A DNA stretch of 64,000 bases. Source: Bacillota bacterium (GTDB lineage: Bacteria; Bacillota; Clostridia; Lachnospirales; Lachnospiraceae). Within the stretch, counting starts at the first letter, position 1, and each line of letters starts with the position of its first letter. The notes beneath the pieces were generated by a model, which saw nothing but the letters and a program-made list of their open reading frames with translations, was not told where the DNA came from and did not search any database. Below are positions 35,477 to 45,576 of this stretch, piece after piece. The stretch covers positions 24,111 to 88,110 of the forward strand of contig JAEZTJ010000067.1 of the NCBI GenBank assembly GCA_023421505.1, in the 5' to 3' direction. Made by a program: the position numbers and the translations under genes.

Positions 35477-38362
35477 CTATTCCACTAAACTTACATCTAT
35501 ATCATATTTTACTGCATATTCATAGGCAACAGAATCTTTCTTGCAATAAATCTTCACATTCGTTCGATAATCTTCATTAAAGCCAAAGATATTTTTACCT
35601 ATACTGGTTACACTCGAAGGGATAACTATTTTGTCAAGATTATTGCATTCATCGAAGGCATAGTCACCAATACTTTGTACTCCCTCTTCAATTACAATTT
35701 CACGGGCTTTACTTTTTTCAAAAGCAGCTTCCGGAATGTTAAGCAGGCTGGCGGGTATTATTATTTTCTTTACTATCTCGATCTCACTAAAAGCATCCCT
35801 TGAGATTCCTTTAATATGATCAGGTATCGTTATGGTATTATCCTCACCAACATAGCGCAGCAATGTACCCTCCGGTAATATCACATAATCGCTTTCATAA
35901 TTTTTCAGCCACATTGTTCCGTCAAAGGCAGTCCCGTCTACTGTAATAGATCCACTACCAAAGATAACCTCACTTAGCTTTTCACAATTATAAAATGCTC
36001 TGGCATCTATCTGTGTGACAGAGTCCGGTATAGTAACTCTCTCTATTTTAGTACAGTTTAAAAACGCTTCATATTCAATTGAAGTTAACTGATTGTTTAA
36101 GTTAATTTCAATTAAAGAATTACAATTACTAAAAGCATTATATGAAATAGTCTTTAAGCCTTTACCCAAAAATACCTTTTCTAAATTACTACAGTTGTTA
36201 AATGAATATATTGGAATAATTTCCAAAGCATCCGGCAAGCTGATCCTTCTTATATCACTTTCTTCAAAAATACTATCTGCCATCTGCTTTACTGTATCTG
36301 GAATAATGATATCTTTATCTTTACCCTTATAAGCAATCAGTACCCCCTGTGATATAACAATAAAATCACCTGGATAAGAATTATAGAACTGCGTTCCCTT
36401 CACAATATCCTTGCCACAGTAATTTAAGCTCTCTGGAAACTTTATATCTTTCAGATTAATACAATTTAAAAATACTTGATCATATATAGTTTTTACACCC
36501 TTAGGTATCGTTATTTGCTTTAATGAACTGCACCCGGAAAAGGTTTCTCCATCAAGCTCAGTTAATCCTTCCGGTAATACTATATTAAGAAGGCTGCTAC
36601 AGCCAGAAAAAGCGCCATCCCCAATTTGTTCCATTTCCTTTGGAAGTATTATTTCAGCCAAGCTTTTACAGTTCGAAAAAGTATTAAAACTAATACGCTT
36701 CAGACTATCCGGCAGTACTAATTTAGTAAGACTTTCACAGCCTGTGAAGGCTTCATCTTCAATATCTATAAGATTTTTTGAAAAAGTAACCTCCTTCAAG
36801 CTTTTACACCCATAAAAAGACTTACTTTTTATATTCGTTACACCATCGGGGATCAGTATACTCTTTAATTTACTGCAATCAATAAAACAGCAATACATTA
36901 TTTCCTTAAGCTTCTTTGGCATTGTTACCTCTTCCAAAGAAGTGCATCCCTCGAAGGTACCATACTCTAATATTTTGATATTAGGTGATAATACAATACT
37001 TTTAAGCTTTTTGCATTGTGCAAATGCTGAAAACTCTATCTTAGTAACACTGTCCTTCATATTAACACTTTCTAAAGCTTCGCAGTTATGAAAGGCAGAA
37101 AAACCAATCTCAGTAACTTTATCTGGTAAATCTATTACTTTCAAACTGCTACAATTTTCAAAAGCTCCAGCTTGTATAATTGTAATTCCATCCGGCATTT
37201 GTAAGTTAACTAGTTTCGTACAATCTGAAAATGTACTTCCAGCAATTTCTGTTACACCCTTTGGTATATTAAAATCAACTAAGCTGGCACACCGTATAAA
37301 TGCACCATGTCCAATTTCACGCAGTCTGCTCTTATCACTTAATTGAACCTTTTTTAAGGATTTACAACTGTCAAATGCGAATTGTTTTATCGAAATGACG
37401 GAAGACGGAATTGTAATACTTGTTAATTTGCTACAGTCATAAAAAGCACTAGCTCCAATTGTATTAAGCTTTTTAGATAATTTCACGTCAGTCATACCAC
37501 TACAGCCATAAAAGGCCTGGAAGCCGATACTTACTACACTATCCGGTATAGTAACACTTTTTATCTGCAAATTTTTATAAAATGCATCATCTCCAATCGT
37601 TTTTACAGTTGACGGTATTTTAATTTGATTATCTTTTCCGTTGTATTGAAGCAAAATTCCGTTTCCTACTACCAAAAAATCACTTTTATAATTCTTTAAC
37701 CATGCTGTCTGATTAAATGCACTCCTATCGATTAAATTCACCGATTTTGGTACAGATACTTTTGCTAAATTCGTGCAATCTTCAAATGCAGAATAACCAA
37801 TTTCTTTAACGCCGTCAGGAATAATCACTTCCTTTAATAGTTTATTACTATAGAATACTTCGTGGTTAATTCTCTTCACCTTTTTTGGTATTATGATCTT
37901 CTCTTTTTTTCCCTGATATTTAATCAGTATCCCATCTCCTACTATCAGAAATTCATCCTTTTGACTTTGAAGCCACTTTGTATTTCCAAAGGAATGTTCC
38001 TCTACCTTACTTACTGAAGCAGGAATATTAATTGAAGTCAAATTACTGCAATCCCAGAATGCAGAATATCCGATCTCCTTCACAGAATCAGGAATAATCA
38101 CCTTCGTAATATTCTTATTTCCTACAAATGCATCCCACCCGATTGCAGTAACTTTATCTGGAATTTTTACTATGGAGGAAGCCCCATTGTATTTTACCAA
38201 AATATTATTATCAATGACAAACTCACTCTCTGTCTCTTCCTCTTTGATAGCTTCCCATTCAACCGTACTGCCGTAAGCTGTTATATTTTCTCTAGCTATG
38301 AAAGAGATAAACAATATTAGTGGGGCAATAATGAAAGCTCTTCCAATATTAAATTTTTTCAA
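35477..38362 (-). CDS. Secreted BspA-like leucine-rich-repeat protein
   Basis: 961 aa with an N-terminal signal segment (hydrophobic ~10-25, cleavage possible near AYGS). The rest is about 35 LRR_5 repeats of the IPxxVxxIGxxAFxxCxxL type, interrupted four times by spacer blocks of the form WLKNYKSDFLVVGNGILLQY. It lacks the C-terminal propeller of the other LRR protein in the window. Translation appears to start at TTG (38362) behind AGGAGG. No ATG with an equally good site is near. No wall anchor is visible. Likely surface or secreted adhesin. Confidence 0.87.
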   Translation of the reverse strand: MKKFNIGRAFIIAPLILFISFIARENITAYGSTVEWEAIKEEETESEFVIDNNILVKYNGASSIVKIPDKVTAIGWDAFVGNKNITKVIIPDSVKEIGYSAFWDCSNLTSINIPASVSKVEEHSFGNTKWLQSQKDEFLIVGDGILIKYQGKKEKIIIPKKVKRINHEVFYSNKLLKEVIIPDGVKEIGYSAFEDCTNLAKVSVPKSVNLIDRSAFNQTAWLKNYKSDFLVVGNGILLQYNGKDNQIKIPSTVKTIGDDAFYKNLQIKSVTIPDSVVSIGFQAFYGCSGMTDVKLSKKLNTIGASAFYDCSKLTSITIPSSVISIKQFAFDSCKSLKKVQLSDKSRLREIGHGAFIRCASLVDFNIPKGVTEIAGSTFSDCTKLVNLQMPDGITIIQAGAFENCSSLKVIDLPDKVTEIGFSAFHNCEALESVNMKDSVTKIEFSAFAQCKKLKSIVLSPNIKILEYGTFEGCTSLEEVTMPKKLKEIMYCCFIDCSKLKSILIPDGVTNIKSKSFYGCKSLKEVTFSKNLIDIEDEAFTGCESLTKLVLPDSLKRISFNTFSNCKSLAEIILPKEMEQIGDGAFSGCSSLLNIVLPEGLTELDGETFSGCSSLKQITIPKGVKTIYDQVFLNCINLKDIKFPESLNYCGKDIVKGTQFYNSYPGDFIVISQGVLIAYKGKDKDIIIPDTVKQMADSIFEESDIRRISLPDALEIIPIYSFNNCSNLEKVFLGKGLKTISYNAFSNCNSLIEINLNNQLTSIEYEAFLNCTKIERVTIPDSVTQIDARAFYNCEKLSEVIFGSGSITVDGTAFDGTMWLKNYESDYVILPEGTLLRYVGEDNTITIPDHIKGISRDAFSEIEIVKKIIIPASLLNIPEAAFEKSKAREIVIEEGVQSIGDYAFDECNNLDKIVIPSSVTSIGKNIFGFNEDYRTNVKIYCKKDSVAYEYAVKYDIDVSLVE

Positions 38363-38681
38363 TATATGATCCTCCTATTATATTAAATTATTAAAATTAT
38401 TTTAATATAATAACCATAATATGTAAAGCATGTAAATCTCTTCGGCTTACATCCATAGCGGCCTAAATTAAAGCTTAAAATTAAAAATTCGCTTATACAA
38501 TTACTTTATACTACATAGTTTAAATTTAAGGAAATAACGAAGGAGGTAAAATCGGCATATCATTTTACCTCCTTCCCCATCTATTGAAATAGATAATTCT
38601 ATAAGCTATGAATAAACAGCTTTTAACAATAGTTTATATTTGAGAATGCTATAACTGATGCATTTTTTGATAATATATTGC
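38363..38681. other. Gene-free stretch between the LRR and ABC exporter genes
   Basis: 319 bp. AT-rich promoter region for the LRR gene, then the terminator at 38539-38575. No small peptide gene with an SD was found. Confidence 0.45.
38539..38575 (-). terminator. Terminator of the ABC exporter operon
   Basis: GAAGGAGGTAAAAT (38539-38552) pairs perfectly with ATTTTACCTCCTTC (38562-38575), followed on the minus strand by GTTATTTCC. The T-run is weak, but the stem is strong. Confidence 0.7.
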
Positions 38682-40541
38682 TTATTTATACCTTCCTGCC
38701 TGGGCATTCCACATTTCTGCATATTTTCCATTGAGCTTTAATAATTCTCTATGCGTTCCGGACTCAATAATCGAACCATTTTCCAGCATATAGATACGAT
38801 CAGCGTCCCTGGTTGTAGAAAGACGATGCGATATGTAAATTACAGAATTTTTTCTTGACATTTTCTGCATGGTTTTATTTAAGTTATATTCTGCAACCGG
38901 ATCCAGTGCACTCGAAGGTTCATCCAGAATAATAAGATTAGCATTCTTATAAAGTACCCTTGCTATTGCGACCTTTTGGCTTTCGCCGCCAGAAAGGCCG
39001 ACTCCATTTTCCTCAAATTCAGTAGATAAAGGAGTCTCCAGACCATCCTTCAAAGAAGCAAGCTTCTCACCAAATCCACTCTCTTTTAAGGCTTCAATTA
39101 CCTGTTCCTTCTCAGCTTTATCCTTAATCTCCTGAATACTTAGCTTACCTTTGCCATCAATTTTATAATCGTTATAATCTAATAATACATTTTCCCTCAA
39201 AGTTGCCGCATAAATCTTATAATCCTGGAAGACTGCACCGATTTTGCTTCTATACTCACTTATTTTATAATTTTTAATATTGATATTATCATAATAGATA
39301 GCTCCGTTCGTTGTATCATATAATCTCATAATCAATTTTATTAAAGTTGTTTTTCCTGCACCGTTATAACCTACTAATGCAATCTTCTCGTTAGGATGAA
39401 CAATCATATTAATATTATTTAATATATTGCCGTCTTTTTCATTATAAGCAAAGGATACATTTCTAAGCTCTAAGCTTTTTGGTTCTTTTGGTACCTCTAA
39501 GTTCTTATGGCTCTTTATTGTAGATTCATATTTTAAGAAAGTCCTGATTTTCTCAATATACAGACTATTTTCAGAGGCCATAGGAAAAAGATCTGCTACC
39601 ATGTTCATTGATCTTCTGCATCGGTTAATTGTATTAAATAGTACAACCATACTACTATAAGAAATTGCATGCAGAACTACTGTCCGATATACCAGATAGA
39701 TTGAATACAAGCCATCTGTAATAAAATCTCTAGCTAGATAATTCTTGAAAAATCCCAGGAAGCATAGCTTCTTCCTATATTTCTTTGAAATACCATAAAT
39801 CTCGTCGTTGGTCTGTTCAAAGTCCTCGTATAGTAGTTCAGTTACCGATGGATTTAACCTTAATTCTTTGGCATACTCGTTTAGATAAAATACTCTGTGA
39901 TTGTAAGCTCGTTTTCTTTCGATTGGATTTTTTAATAGCCTGATTTTAAAACTCAGCTTATTCTTTATTTGAGCACCCGTAAAAGAAAGTAGAAAGGATG
40001 CCAATACAAAGATCATTCCCCATTTATCTAGTATAAAGATAAAAATACCGGAGGAAATAAAAATAGTTATACCTGAACATAACTGCCCTACTAATTCCAA
40101 GAATCGATCCAGGCTTTTTTCTGCTTCTGATACGGTAAGCACAAATTCATTGTAATAATGAGGATCATCATAGCAGGATAAGTCAAGCTCCCTTGCCTTA
40201 TTATAAAGTTGTTCTTTTAATGCTTTATAAAGCTTAGGCTTTTGACGCAGTGCTACATAATGAATATAGATTGCTGAGCAAAAGGCAGATACTTCTATAC
40301 AGCCTGCAATAATCACAAGATAAAGCATTGCTTTGAAAAAAGGACCTCCTGATTCTGCGGTTTGTAGTACATAGCGTATTCCATAAGTATGTTCGAAAAA
40401 TATCGAAACCTGCAGCTTAATTGCTTCGAACATCAAAAAGCATAGAAAGAAGGGGGTAGCACGAAAGCAAAGCTTTAACATAAACCATTGGTTAGAACAT
40501 ACCTGTTTAAAGCTTTGTTTTGTCTTTTGTTTTTCACTCAT
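38682..40541 (-). CDS. ABC exporter half-transporter B (permease-ATPase)
   Basis: 619 aa type-I ABC exporter: six membrane segments across ~25-320, then the ATPase with Walker A GYNGAGKTT, Q-loop FQDYKIYA, signature LSGGESQKVAIAR, Walker B LIILDEPSSALD and H-loop SHRLSTTRDAD. Its start overlaps the stop of the partner half-transporter by 4 bases, so the two form a heterodimer. No precursor peptide, protease domain or immunity gene is visible, leaving the exported substrate open (drug, lipid or peptide). Confidence 0.9.
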   Translation of the reverse strand: MSEKQKTKQSFKQVCSNQWFMLKLCFRATPFFLCFLMFEAIKLQVSIFFEHTYGIRYVLQTAESGGPFFKAMLYLVIIAGCIEVSAFCSAIYIHYVALRQKPKLYKALKEQLYNKARELDLSCYDDPHYYNEFVLTVSEAEKSLDRFLELVGQLCSGITIFISSGIFIFILDKWGMIFVLASFLLSFTGAQIKNKLSFKIRLLKNPIERKRAYNHRVFYLNEYAKELRLNPSVTELLYEDFEQTNDEIYGISKKYRKKLCFLGFFKNYLARDFITDGLYSIYLVYRTVVLHAISYSSMVVLFNTINRCRRSMNMVADLFPMASENSLYIEKIRTFLKYESTIKSHKNLEVPKEPKSLELRNVSFAYNEKDGNILNNINMIVHPNEKIALVGYNGAGKTTLIKLIMRLYDTTNGAIYYDNINIKNYKISEYRSKIGAVFQDYKIYAATLRENVLLDYNDYKIDGKGKLSIQEIKDKAEKEQVIEALKESGFGEKLASLKDGLETPLSTEFEENGVGLSGGESQKVAIARVLYKNANLIILDEPSSALDPVAEYNLNKTMQKMSRKNSVIYISHRLSTTRDADRIYMLENGSIIESGTHRELLKLNGKYAEMWNAQAGRYK

Positions 40542-42454
40542 AATGCCACCTCCTGATTACTGATTTCACTAACGAAAATACTGCCTTCGTATTCATCTCC
40601 GGAACTCTTAATATCAGTATTACTATCGGTAGCAAGATAATTTTCAGCCTGCTTTTTGTACATATCCGCATAGACCTTACCAAGCTTCATTAAAGATTTG
40701 TGCGTTCCGCGTTCAATAATTTCTCCATGCTCCAGCATTAAAACAGAATCCGCATTTTTGACAGAGGACAATCGGTGGGAAATAAATATCATTGTCTTAT
40801 CCTTACTGTCCTGCATAATACTTTCAAAGAGCTCATACTCCGCGATAGGGTCTAATGCACTGGAGGGTTCGTCAAATATCTTAATCGGAGCATCACTGAC
40901 AAAGGCTCTGGCTACAACTATTTTTTGATATTGTCCTCCCGACAGCACGGAGCCTTCCTCATCAAATTCCCTTGTTAAAACGGTATCCATACCCCTTGGT
41001 AAGGTCATTATTTTGTCATAAACTCCAGCCTTTATTAACGCATCTTTTACTATTTCATCATCCTTAGCAGTACATTTTCTCATTAATACATTTTCCTTAA
41101 CGCTCATTGCAAATATCTTATAATCCTGAAACGCTGCCGAATATAGGCTTCGATAAGCTTGCAAATTGTACTCCCTGATGTCTCTCCCGTTAACAAATAT
41201 GGACCCTTCTGTTGGATCATAAAAACGAAAGATCAATTTGATGATAGTTGACTTACCGGCACCATTATGTCCTACTAAGGCAACCGAGTTTTTCCCATAT
41301 ATCGTAAAAGAAAGGTTCTTAATAATCGGGTTTTCTTTTGTATATCCAAAACTGACATTTCGAAATTCTATGGAAGAGATCTCCCGCTCCGGCATTACTC
41401 CATCATAGTCCTCCGGTATTACAGGCTCATACTCTAGAAATTTTCGCAAATTCTCTATATATAAGCTGTTCTTATAGCTCTCTATCAGGGCGGTCGAGAA
41501 GCCAATTAAAATCCATGTTGTTGAAACCATAAAACTGCTTAAGACCGCAAGCTCTGATAGATGCATACTTTTCATTACAATCGTCCGGTAAGCACCGTAT
41601 AGTAAAACACCTTCGAAAATAATCGTAAAGGTAAACATCTGATGAAACCAATTCGCAAAGATAGATTTCGTAGAATATTTGCCTACCAATGCAATTTTTC
41701 CTTGAATTGCTTCCTCGTATTTCTTCATCATCACCTTAAATACATTGGTTAAGCGCATTTCCTTTGCATAGTCAGAAAGATGGATGACACGATTTATGTA
41801 ATCTGCTTTACGGTTATAGGGGGTTTGGTCCTTATACAGGCGATATGTTAATTTATTAAGCAGAGCTCCAAACACAAAATTACCGATGATCGGTGAAATT
41901 ACAAAAAGTAATGCATAATGATCAATTTGAAACATGATAATAAAAGCTAACAGCGATGCCATACCACCAAACAATATGGACCAGATGTTATCATTCGTGG
42001 CAGTTACTTTATCATTCGCACTTTCTAAAGCCATGCTGTATTTATTATAGAATTCACTGTTCTCAAAGCAATTAAGCTCCACATTAGTAGCCTTTTTATA
42101 TAATTTCCGATATAAGTTTTTATAAATCACCGTATCTGTTAAAGGCTTGATTCCCTCTTCAAAATAGTTATTGTAAATGGATAAGGAACAGAACATGATA
42201 ATAGTAACAACCAAGAAAATCATAATTCTTCCAAAGCTCACTTCTTTTTCTACAGAATGAATGACAAACCGTATAAAAAATGCACTATAAAAGATCCATT
42301 CAAAATAAAATAAGAATCTGCTGATTGCAGTATGTATGACACGAGATTTACAAATACTAAAAATCAGCTTTAATATATAGAAATTATTCTGAACTATTTT
42401 ACTATTATTATCCTTGCTTTTTTTCTCTTTTTTCTTACTTTCACTGCTCTTCAT
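40538..42454 (-). CDS. ABC exporter half-transporter A (permease-ATPase)
   Basis: 638 aa from ATG 42454 (GGGGTGG upstream). A TTG eight codons earlier is possible. It has a lysine-rich N-terminal tail, six membrane segments ~35-310, Walker A GHNGAGKST, Q-loop FQDYKIFA, signature LSGGQYQKIVVAR, Walker B IKIFDEPSSALD and H-loop SHRLSSVKNAD. The C-terminus extends ~30 acidic residues beyond the ATPase. Forms a heterodimer with the downstream gene. Both nucleotide sites look catalytically competent, unlike exporters with one degenerate site. Confidence 0.9.
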   Translation of the reverse strand: MKSSESKKKEKKSKDNNSKIVQNNFYILKLIFSICKSRVIHTAISRFLFYFEWIFYSAFFIRFVIHSVEKEVSFGRIMIFLVVTIIMFCSLSIYNNYFEEGIKPLTDTVIYKNLYRKLYKKATNVELNCFENSEFYNKYSMALESANDKVTATNDNIWSILFGGMASLLAFIIMFQIDHYALLFVISPIIGNFVFGALLNKLTYRLYKDQTPYNRKADYINRVIHLSDYAKEMRLTNVFKVMMKKYEEAIQGKIALVGKYSTKSIFANWFHQMFTFTIIFEGVLLYGAYRTIVMKSMHLSELAVLSSFMVSTTWILIGFSTALIESYKNSLYIENLRKFLEYEPVIPEDYDGVMPEREISSIEFRNVSFGYTKENPIIKNLSFTIYGKNSVALVGHNGAGKSTIIKLIFRFYDPTEGSIFVNGRDIREYNLQAYRSLYSAAFQDYKIFAMSVKENVLMRKCTAKDDEIVKDALIKAGVYDKIMTLPRGMDTVLTREFDEEGSVLSGGQYQKIVVARAFVSDAPIKIFDEPSSALDPIAEYELFESIMQDSKDKTMIFISHRLSSVKNADSVLMLEHGEIIERGTHKSLMKLGKVYADMYKKQAENYLATDSNTDIKSSGDEYEGSIFVSEISNQEVAL

Positions 42455-42855
42455 ACAACCACCCCAGGTTCCTCTCAAAGGTTTATTTTTCTTATTTTGT
42501 CATTATATACCATGACTCAAAAAATATCAAAATTTTTTTATTATAATTTTTAACCACTATCTATTAAAAATCACAAATTGATCATGTTATTTTTGAACCT
42601 AATTTGAAAGTCAATATTGTTATGGTATTAGTCAATGCCTATATATCATATAACGTTAAAACAGTGTAAATTAGCACTGTAACAATGAATACCAGATAAT
42701 TACGAAACGAATCAACTGTTAATATTGTAGTTTCAATTTCAAGGCAAAAGAAAAGCAGATGGAGCGTTGGAACGAAGGACTATGTAATTGTTATATATAA
42801 AATAAAAAGTTTCGTAATTATTACCTATAACAATTTGAATAGGAGACAGTAAAAA
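42455..42855. other. Intergenic region with a palindrome and a MITE
   Basis: 401 bp between the divergent exporter and aminotransferase genes. Holds ACAGTG-N8-CACTGT (42661-42680), an operator-like dyad, and a MITE copy (42694-42838) running up to the aminotransferase SD. Confidence 0.55.
42694..42838. repeat. MITE family copy 2
   Basis: About 145 bp from AGATAATTACGAAACGAATC to AGTTTCGTAATTATTACCTA. It retains the family centre GGAGCGTTGGAACGAAGGA. Arms have diverged from the 49390 copy. It ends about 7 bases before the aminotransferase SD and probably supplies part of its leader. Confidence 0.72.
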
Positions 42856-44025
42856 ATGTATCGGATTGGTGAAAGAGAAACAGAGGCTATAAGACGTCTT
42901 ATTGAGAGCAAAAAGATATGGAGATATGAAAAAGACAGCGAAACTCATCAGCTGGAAGCAGAGCTGGCAGCAAAGCTTAAAAGTAACTATGTACTGGCTG
43001 TTTCAAGCGGAACAGGTGCTCTTACAGCTGCTTTAGCAGCTCTTGAGATAGGTCCCGGTGATGAAGTGATCATACCCGCATATACCTTCATTGCAACAGC
43101 GTATGCTGTATTAGCGGTAGGAGCAGTTCCAGTAATCGCAAATATTGATGCTTCGCTTACGCTAGACCCTGATGATATTGAACATAGAATTAATTGCAGG
43201 ACGAAGGCGATCATTCCGGTTCATATAAATGGACTTCCGTGTCAAATGAATAAAATTATGCAGATAGCTGAGAGAAATAATCTAAAGGTTGTTGAAGATG
43301 CGTGTCAGGCAATGGGTGGAAGCTATCGGGGTAGTATGCTGGGTAGCATCGGAGATATCGGAGCTTTTTCATTTAATTATTTTAAGATAATCGGGTGCGG
43401 CGAAGGCGGTGCATTAATCACAAATAATTCCAGGTTTTTTGAAAGAGCAAGAATCTATCATGATCCCGGCTGTGGCTTCTTTTCCTCAGAGCATCATGCA
43501 AATGTTCCGTATTTTGCCGGTATGAATATGAGAATATCTGACTTACTGTCTGCAGTAATGAGAGTTCAATTAGAGCAATTAGATGAAATACTAACTGATT
43601 TAAGAATTCGAAAACATATTATCAAAGATACTCTGTCGACAGTCGACAGTATTCATTTTAGTCCAGTAAATGATCCTAATGGCGAATGTAGTGTTAAACT
43701 AGGATTATTGTTTGAAAGTGCAAGCTGTGTTGACCGGATTCTTCAAAAGGCGAAAGATACCGAAAGTGAATTTTCTCTCGAATGCCCATATTATACAGAT
43801 AAGCATGTTTTCATTAACTGGAAGGCCGTACTTGAACGAAAAGGAGCCTGCACGGAACTGCTTAACCCATACAGGAATTCAACAGTTACCTATCATATCC
43901 CTGATTACAATGCCTCTCTGGAGCTTTTAAAAAGAACTTTATATATACATATCAATCCAAGCCTATCGAAAGAATTAGTTAAATCTGAAGCAGTAAAGCT
44001 GACAAAGCTCATAAGTAGTCTTTAA
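42856..44025 (+). CDS. DegT/DnrJ/EryC1/StrS family aminotransferase
   Basis: 389 aa PLP enzyme of the sugar aminotransferase family. SSGTGALTAALAAL (~55), DEVIIPAYTFIATA (~74-87), VEDACQAMGG and SFNYFKIIGCGEGGALIT, where the lysine binds PLP. Such enzymes transaminate keto-sugars or inositols. The specific substrate is not evident and no partner dehydrogenase is adjacent. Within its last ~130 residues the family's usual YFPYRPV pattern is degenerate. SD AGGAGA. Convergent with the AraC gene 35 bp away. Confidence 0.88.
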   Translation: MYRIGERETEAIRRLIESKKIWRYEKDSETHQLEAELAAKLKSNYVLAVSSGTGALTAALAALEIGPGDEVIIPAYTFIATAYAVLAVGAVPVIANIDASLTLDPDDIEHRINCRTKAIIPVHINGLPCQMNKIMQIAERNNLKVVEDACQAMGGSYRGSMLGSIGDIGAFSFNYFKIIGCGEGGALITNNSRFFERARIYHDPGCGFFSSEHHANVPYFAGMNMRISDLLSAVMRVQLEQLDEILTDLRIRKHIIKDTLSTVDSIHFSPVNDPNGECSVKLGLLFESASCVDRILQKAKDTESEFSLECPYYTDKHVFINWKAVLERKGACTELLNPYRNSTVTYHIPDYNASLELLKRTLYIHINPSLSKELVKSEAVKLTKLISSL

Positions 44026-44060
44026 AGTAAATTCTTATACTGCAGTAGGTTTAAAAAGTA

Positions 44061-44915
44061 TTAAACTTTCAAAAAATTTTTTCTAGCAGCAGAGGGGGTT
44101 ACTCCTTTATAGCGTTTGAATTGCTCAGCCAGATAATTACTGCTGTTAAAGCCAACCTTTATGGCAATTTCGGTTATTGTGAGGCTGGTACTGTAAAGGA
44201 GCTCCTCTGCTTTATTGCATCTGTAATACGTAAGATATTCCAAGAAGGTTTTACCCATTATTCTTTTAAAAAATCTACAAAAATAACTCTTTTCCAGATT
44301 TAATATAACGGAGGCTTCAGGCGTAGAAATCTCCTGCTCATAATTTTTCTCTATGTATTCAAGAAGCTTTTCTAGCTTTGTTAAATTAAGTCTGGTCTTA
44401 TTATATTCACTAATGTTAAAACCGCTTTCAGTACTGTGTCTTATCAAAAAAGCCAATATTTTATAGATACTACCACGAATATCAAGCTCGTAGCCAGCAG
44501 GCCTATTCGTATAGCACACTAATATTTCTTCCATATGCATTCTGATTGAAGCAGCAAACGGAGAATTTTCTTTTGCTCCACTAATATACTTTCTGTCGTC
44601 CTCCTTTGGAAAAATATTTAAAAGCGGTATCGATAAATCCTTGGTTAAATCCTTTTCAAATTCTAGTACAAAATAACGTGAGCATCCAGAAATCGAATGG
44701 ATATCCAGATTATTAATGATAACCATGTCACCGGAGGATACTTTAAAATATGAATTATTGATCTGGACAGTGCATTTACCTTCAAAAAAATAAAGTATTT
44801 CAAGAAATTCATGCCAATGCGGAGATATAAATAAGCCATTTTCAAGATTCGTTATTGATATCTTCACCGGGAGAATTTTATCTCCTCTATGCTCATTTTG
44901 AAAAAATGCCTCCAT
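44061..44915 (-). CDS. AraC family regulator with cupin sensor domain
   Basis: 284 aa. N-terminal cupin (~20-110: PHWHEFLEILYFFEGKCTVQ, SSGDMVIINNLDIHS) for small-molecule sensing, and C-terminal double HTH (~180-280: LEKLLEYIEKNYEQEISTPE, FLEYLTYYRCNKAEELL, ITEIAIKVGFNSSNYLAEQF). Target unknown. The convergent aminotransferase and the nearby exporter are candidates. Confidence 0.9.
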   Translation of the reverse strand: MEAFFQNEHRGDKILPVKISITNLENGLFISPHWHEFLEILYFFEGKCTVQINNSYFKVSSGDMVIINNLDIHSISGCSRYFVLEFEKDLTKDLSIPLLNIFPKEDDRKYISGAKENSPFAASIRMHMEEILVCYTNRPAGYELDIRGSIYKILAFLIRHSTESGFNISEYNKTRLNLTKLEKLLEYIEKNYEQEISTPEASVILNLEKSYFCRFFKRIMGKTFLEYLTYYRCNKAEELLYSTSLTITEIAIKVGFNSSNYLAEQFKRYKGVTPSAARKNFLKV

Positions 44916-44975
44916 TTCGCCTCTCCTAACTAAGTAGAATGTAATATAAAAATAATCTTTCCTGCCTTAACATGC

Positions 44976-45021
44976 ATGGAAAGAAGAGAAGCCTGCCTTG
45001 AATGAATTCTCTTCTTTCCAT
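44976..45021 (-). terminator. Hairpin after the NifX-like gene
   Basis: ATGGAAAGAAGAGAA (44976-44990) pairs perfectly with TTCTCTTCTTTCCAT (45007-45021), 20 bases after the NifX-like stop. No T-run follows, so either a terminator variant or a stability hairpin. Confidence 0.6.
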
Positions 45022-45040
45022 TAAATCATAGTACCAGAAT

Positions 45041-45418
45041 TTAGTGATTGCTGCAGCTATGTTCACCACAGCTATGTTCGTCATTATGATGATTGCATTC
45101 TATTTCAGTATTGTAGTCTAAGTGATCTTCTAATAGGCTTTTAACAGCATTATCTGCATCACCAACAACTCCTCCATACAACTGAATTCCTGCCTCATTT
45201 AAGGCATTTTTGGCACCACCGCCAATGCCACCGCAGATCAAAGTATCAATTTCTAATTCACTAAGCATTTGAACCAAAGCACCATGTCCATTGCCCATAG
45301 TGGATACAACTTCTGCTGACATAATTTCACCCTTCTCTACCTCATAAATCTTAAACTGCTCAGAATGGCCAAAATGTTGAAATATTTCCCCATTATCAAA
45401 AGTTACTGCAATTTTCAT
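45041..45418 (-). CDS. NifX/NifB-like dinitrogenase iron-molybdenum cofactor binding protein
   Basis: 125 aa. MKIAVTFDNGEIFQHFGHSEQF and LICGGIGGGAKNALNEAGI are the family motifs. A His/Cys-rich tail (CNHHNDEHSCGEHSCSNH) suggests metal binding. In clostridia such proteins accompany DUF134 regulators and P-loop ATPases, not nitrogenase. The upstream neighbour is a DUF134 protein, so the pair is probably an iron-sulfur or metal-handling unit. SD AGGTAAAAG. Confidence 0.87.
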   Translation of the reverse strand: MKIAVTFDNGEIFQHFGHSEQFKIYEVEKGEIMSAEVVSTMGNGHGALVQMLSELEIDTLICGGIGGGAKNALNEAGIQLYGGVVGDADNAVKSLLEDHLDYNTEIECNHHNDEHSCGEHSCSNH

Positions 45419-45445
45419 ATTCTTTTACCTCCATATATAATTTTC

Positions 45446-45560
45446 ATTAGGCGTTTACAAAACTCATTAACTGTTAGCATTGTATACACATTGAATACTT
45501 TTCTGAAGCGGAAGTTAAGTCAGAAGGAGTGTTGGTTACATTTTCCTTCGTTTCTGTTAA
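45446..45560. repeat. MITE family copy 3, right end truncated
   Basis: ACAAAACTCATTAACTGTTAGCATTGTATACACA matches the left arm of the 49390 element (shown in two parts: ACAAAACTCATTAACTG, then TTGTATACACA), and GCGGAAGTTAAG-AGAAGGAGTGTTGG matches the centre. The right arm is lost. It separates the DUF134 and NifX-like genes. Confidence 0.68.
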
Positions 45561-45576
45561 AATTTACTCATCTGAT

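Noticed and set aside
38682..42454. Lanthipeptide or other RiPP cluster around the ABC exporter
   Set aside because: No precursor peptide, modification enzyme or peptidase domain was found in the flanking intergenic regions.
45041..45418. Nitrogenase involvement of the NifX-like gene
   Set aside because: No nif structural genes in the window. This family, paired with DUF134, is common in non-fixing clostridia.
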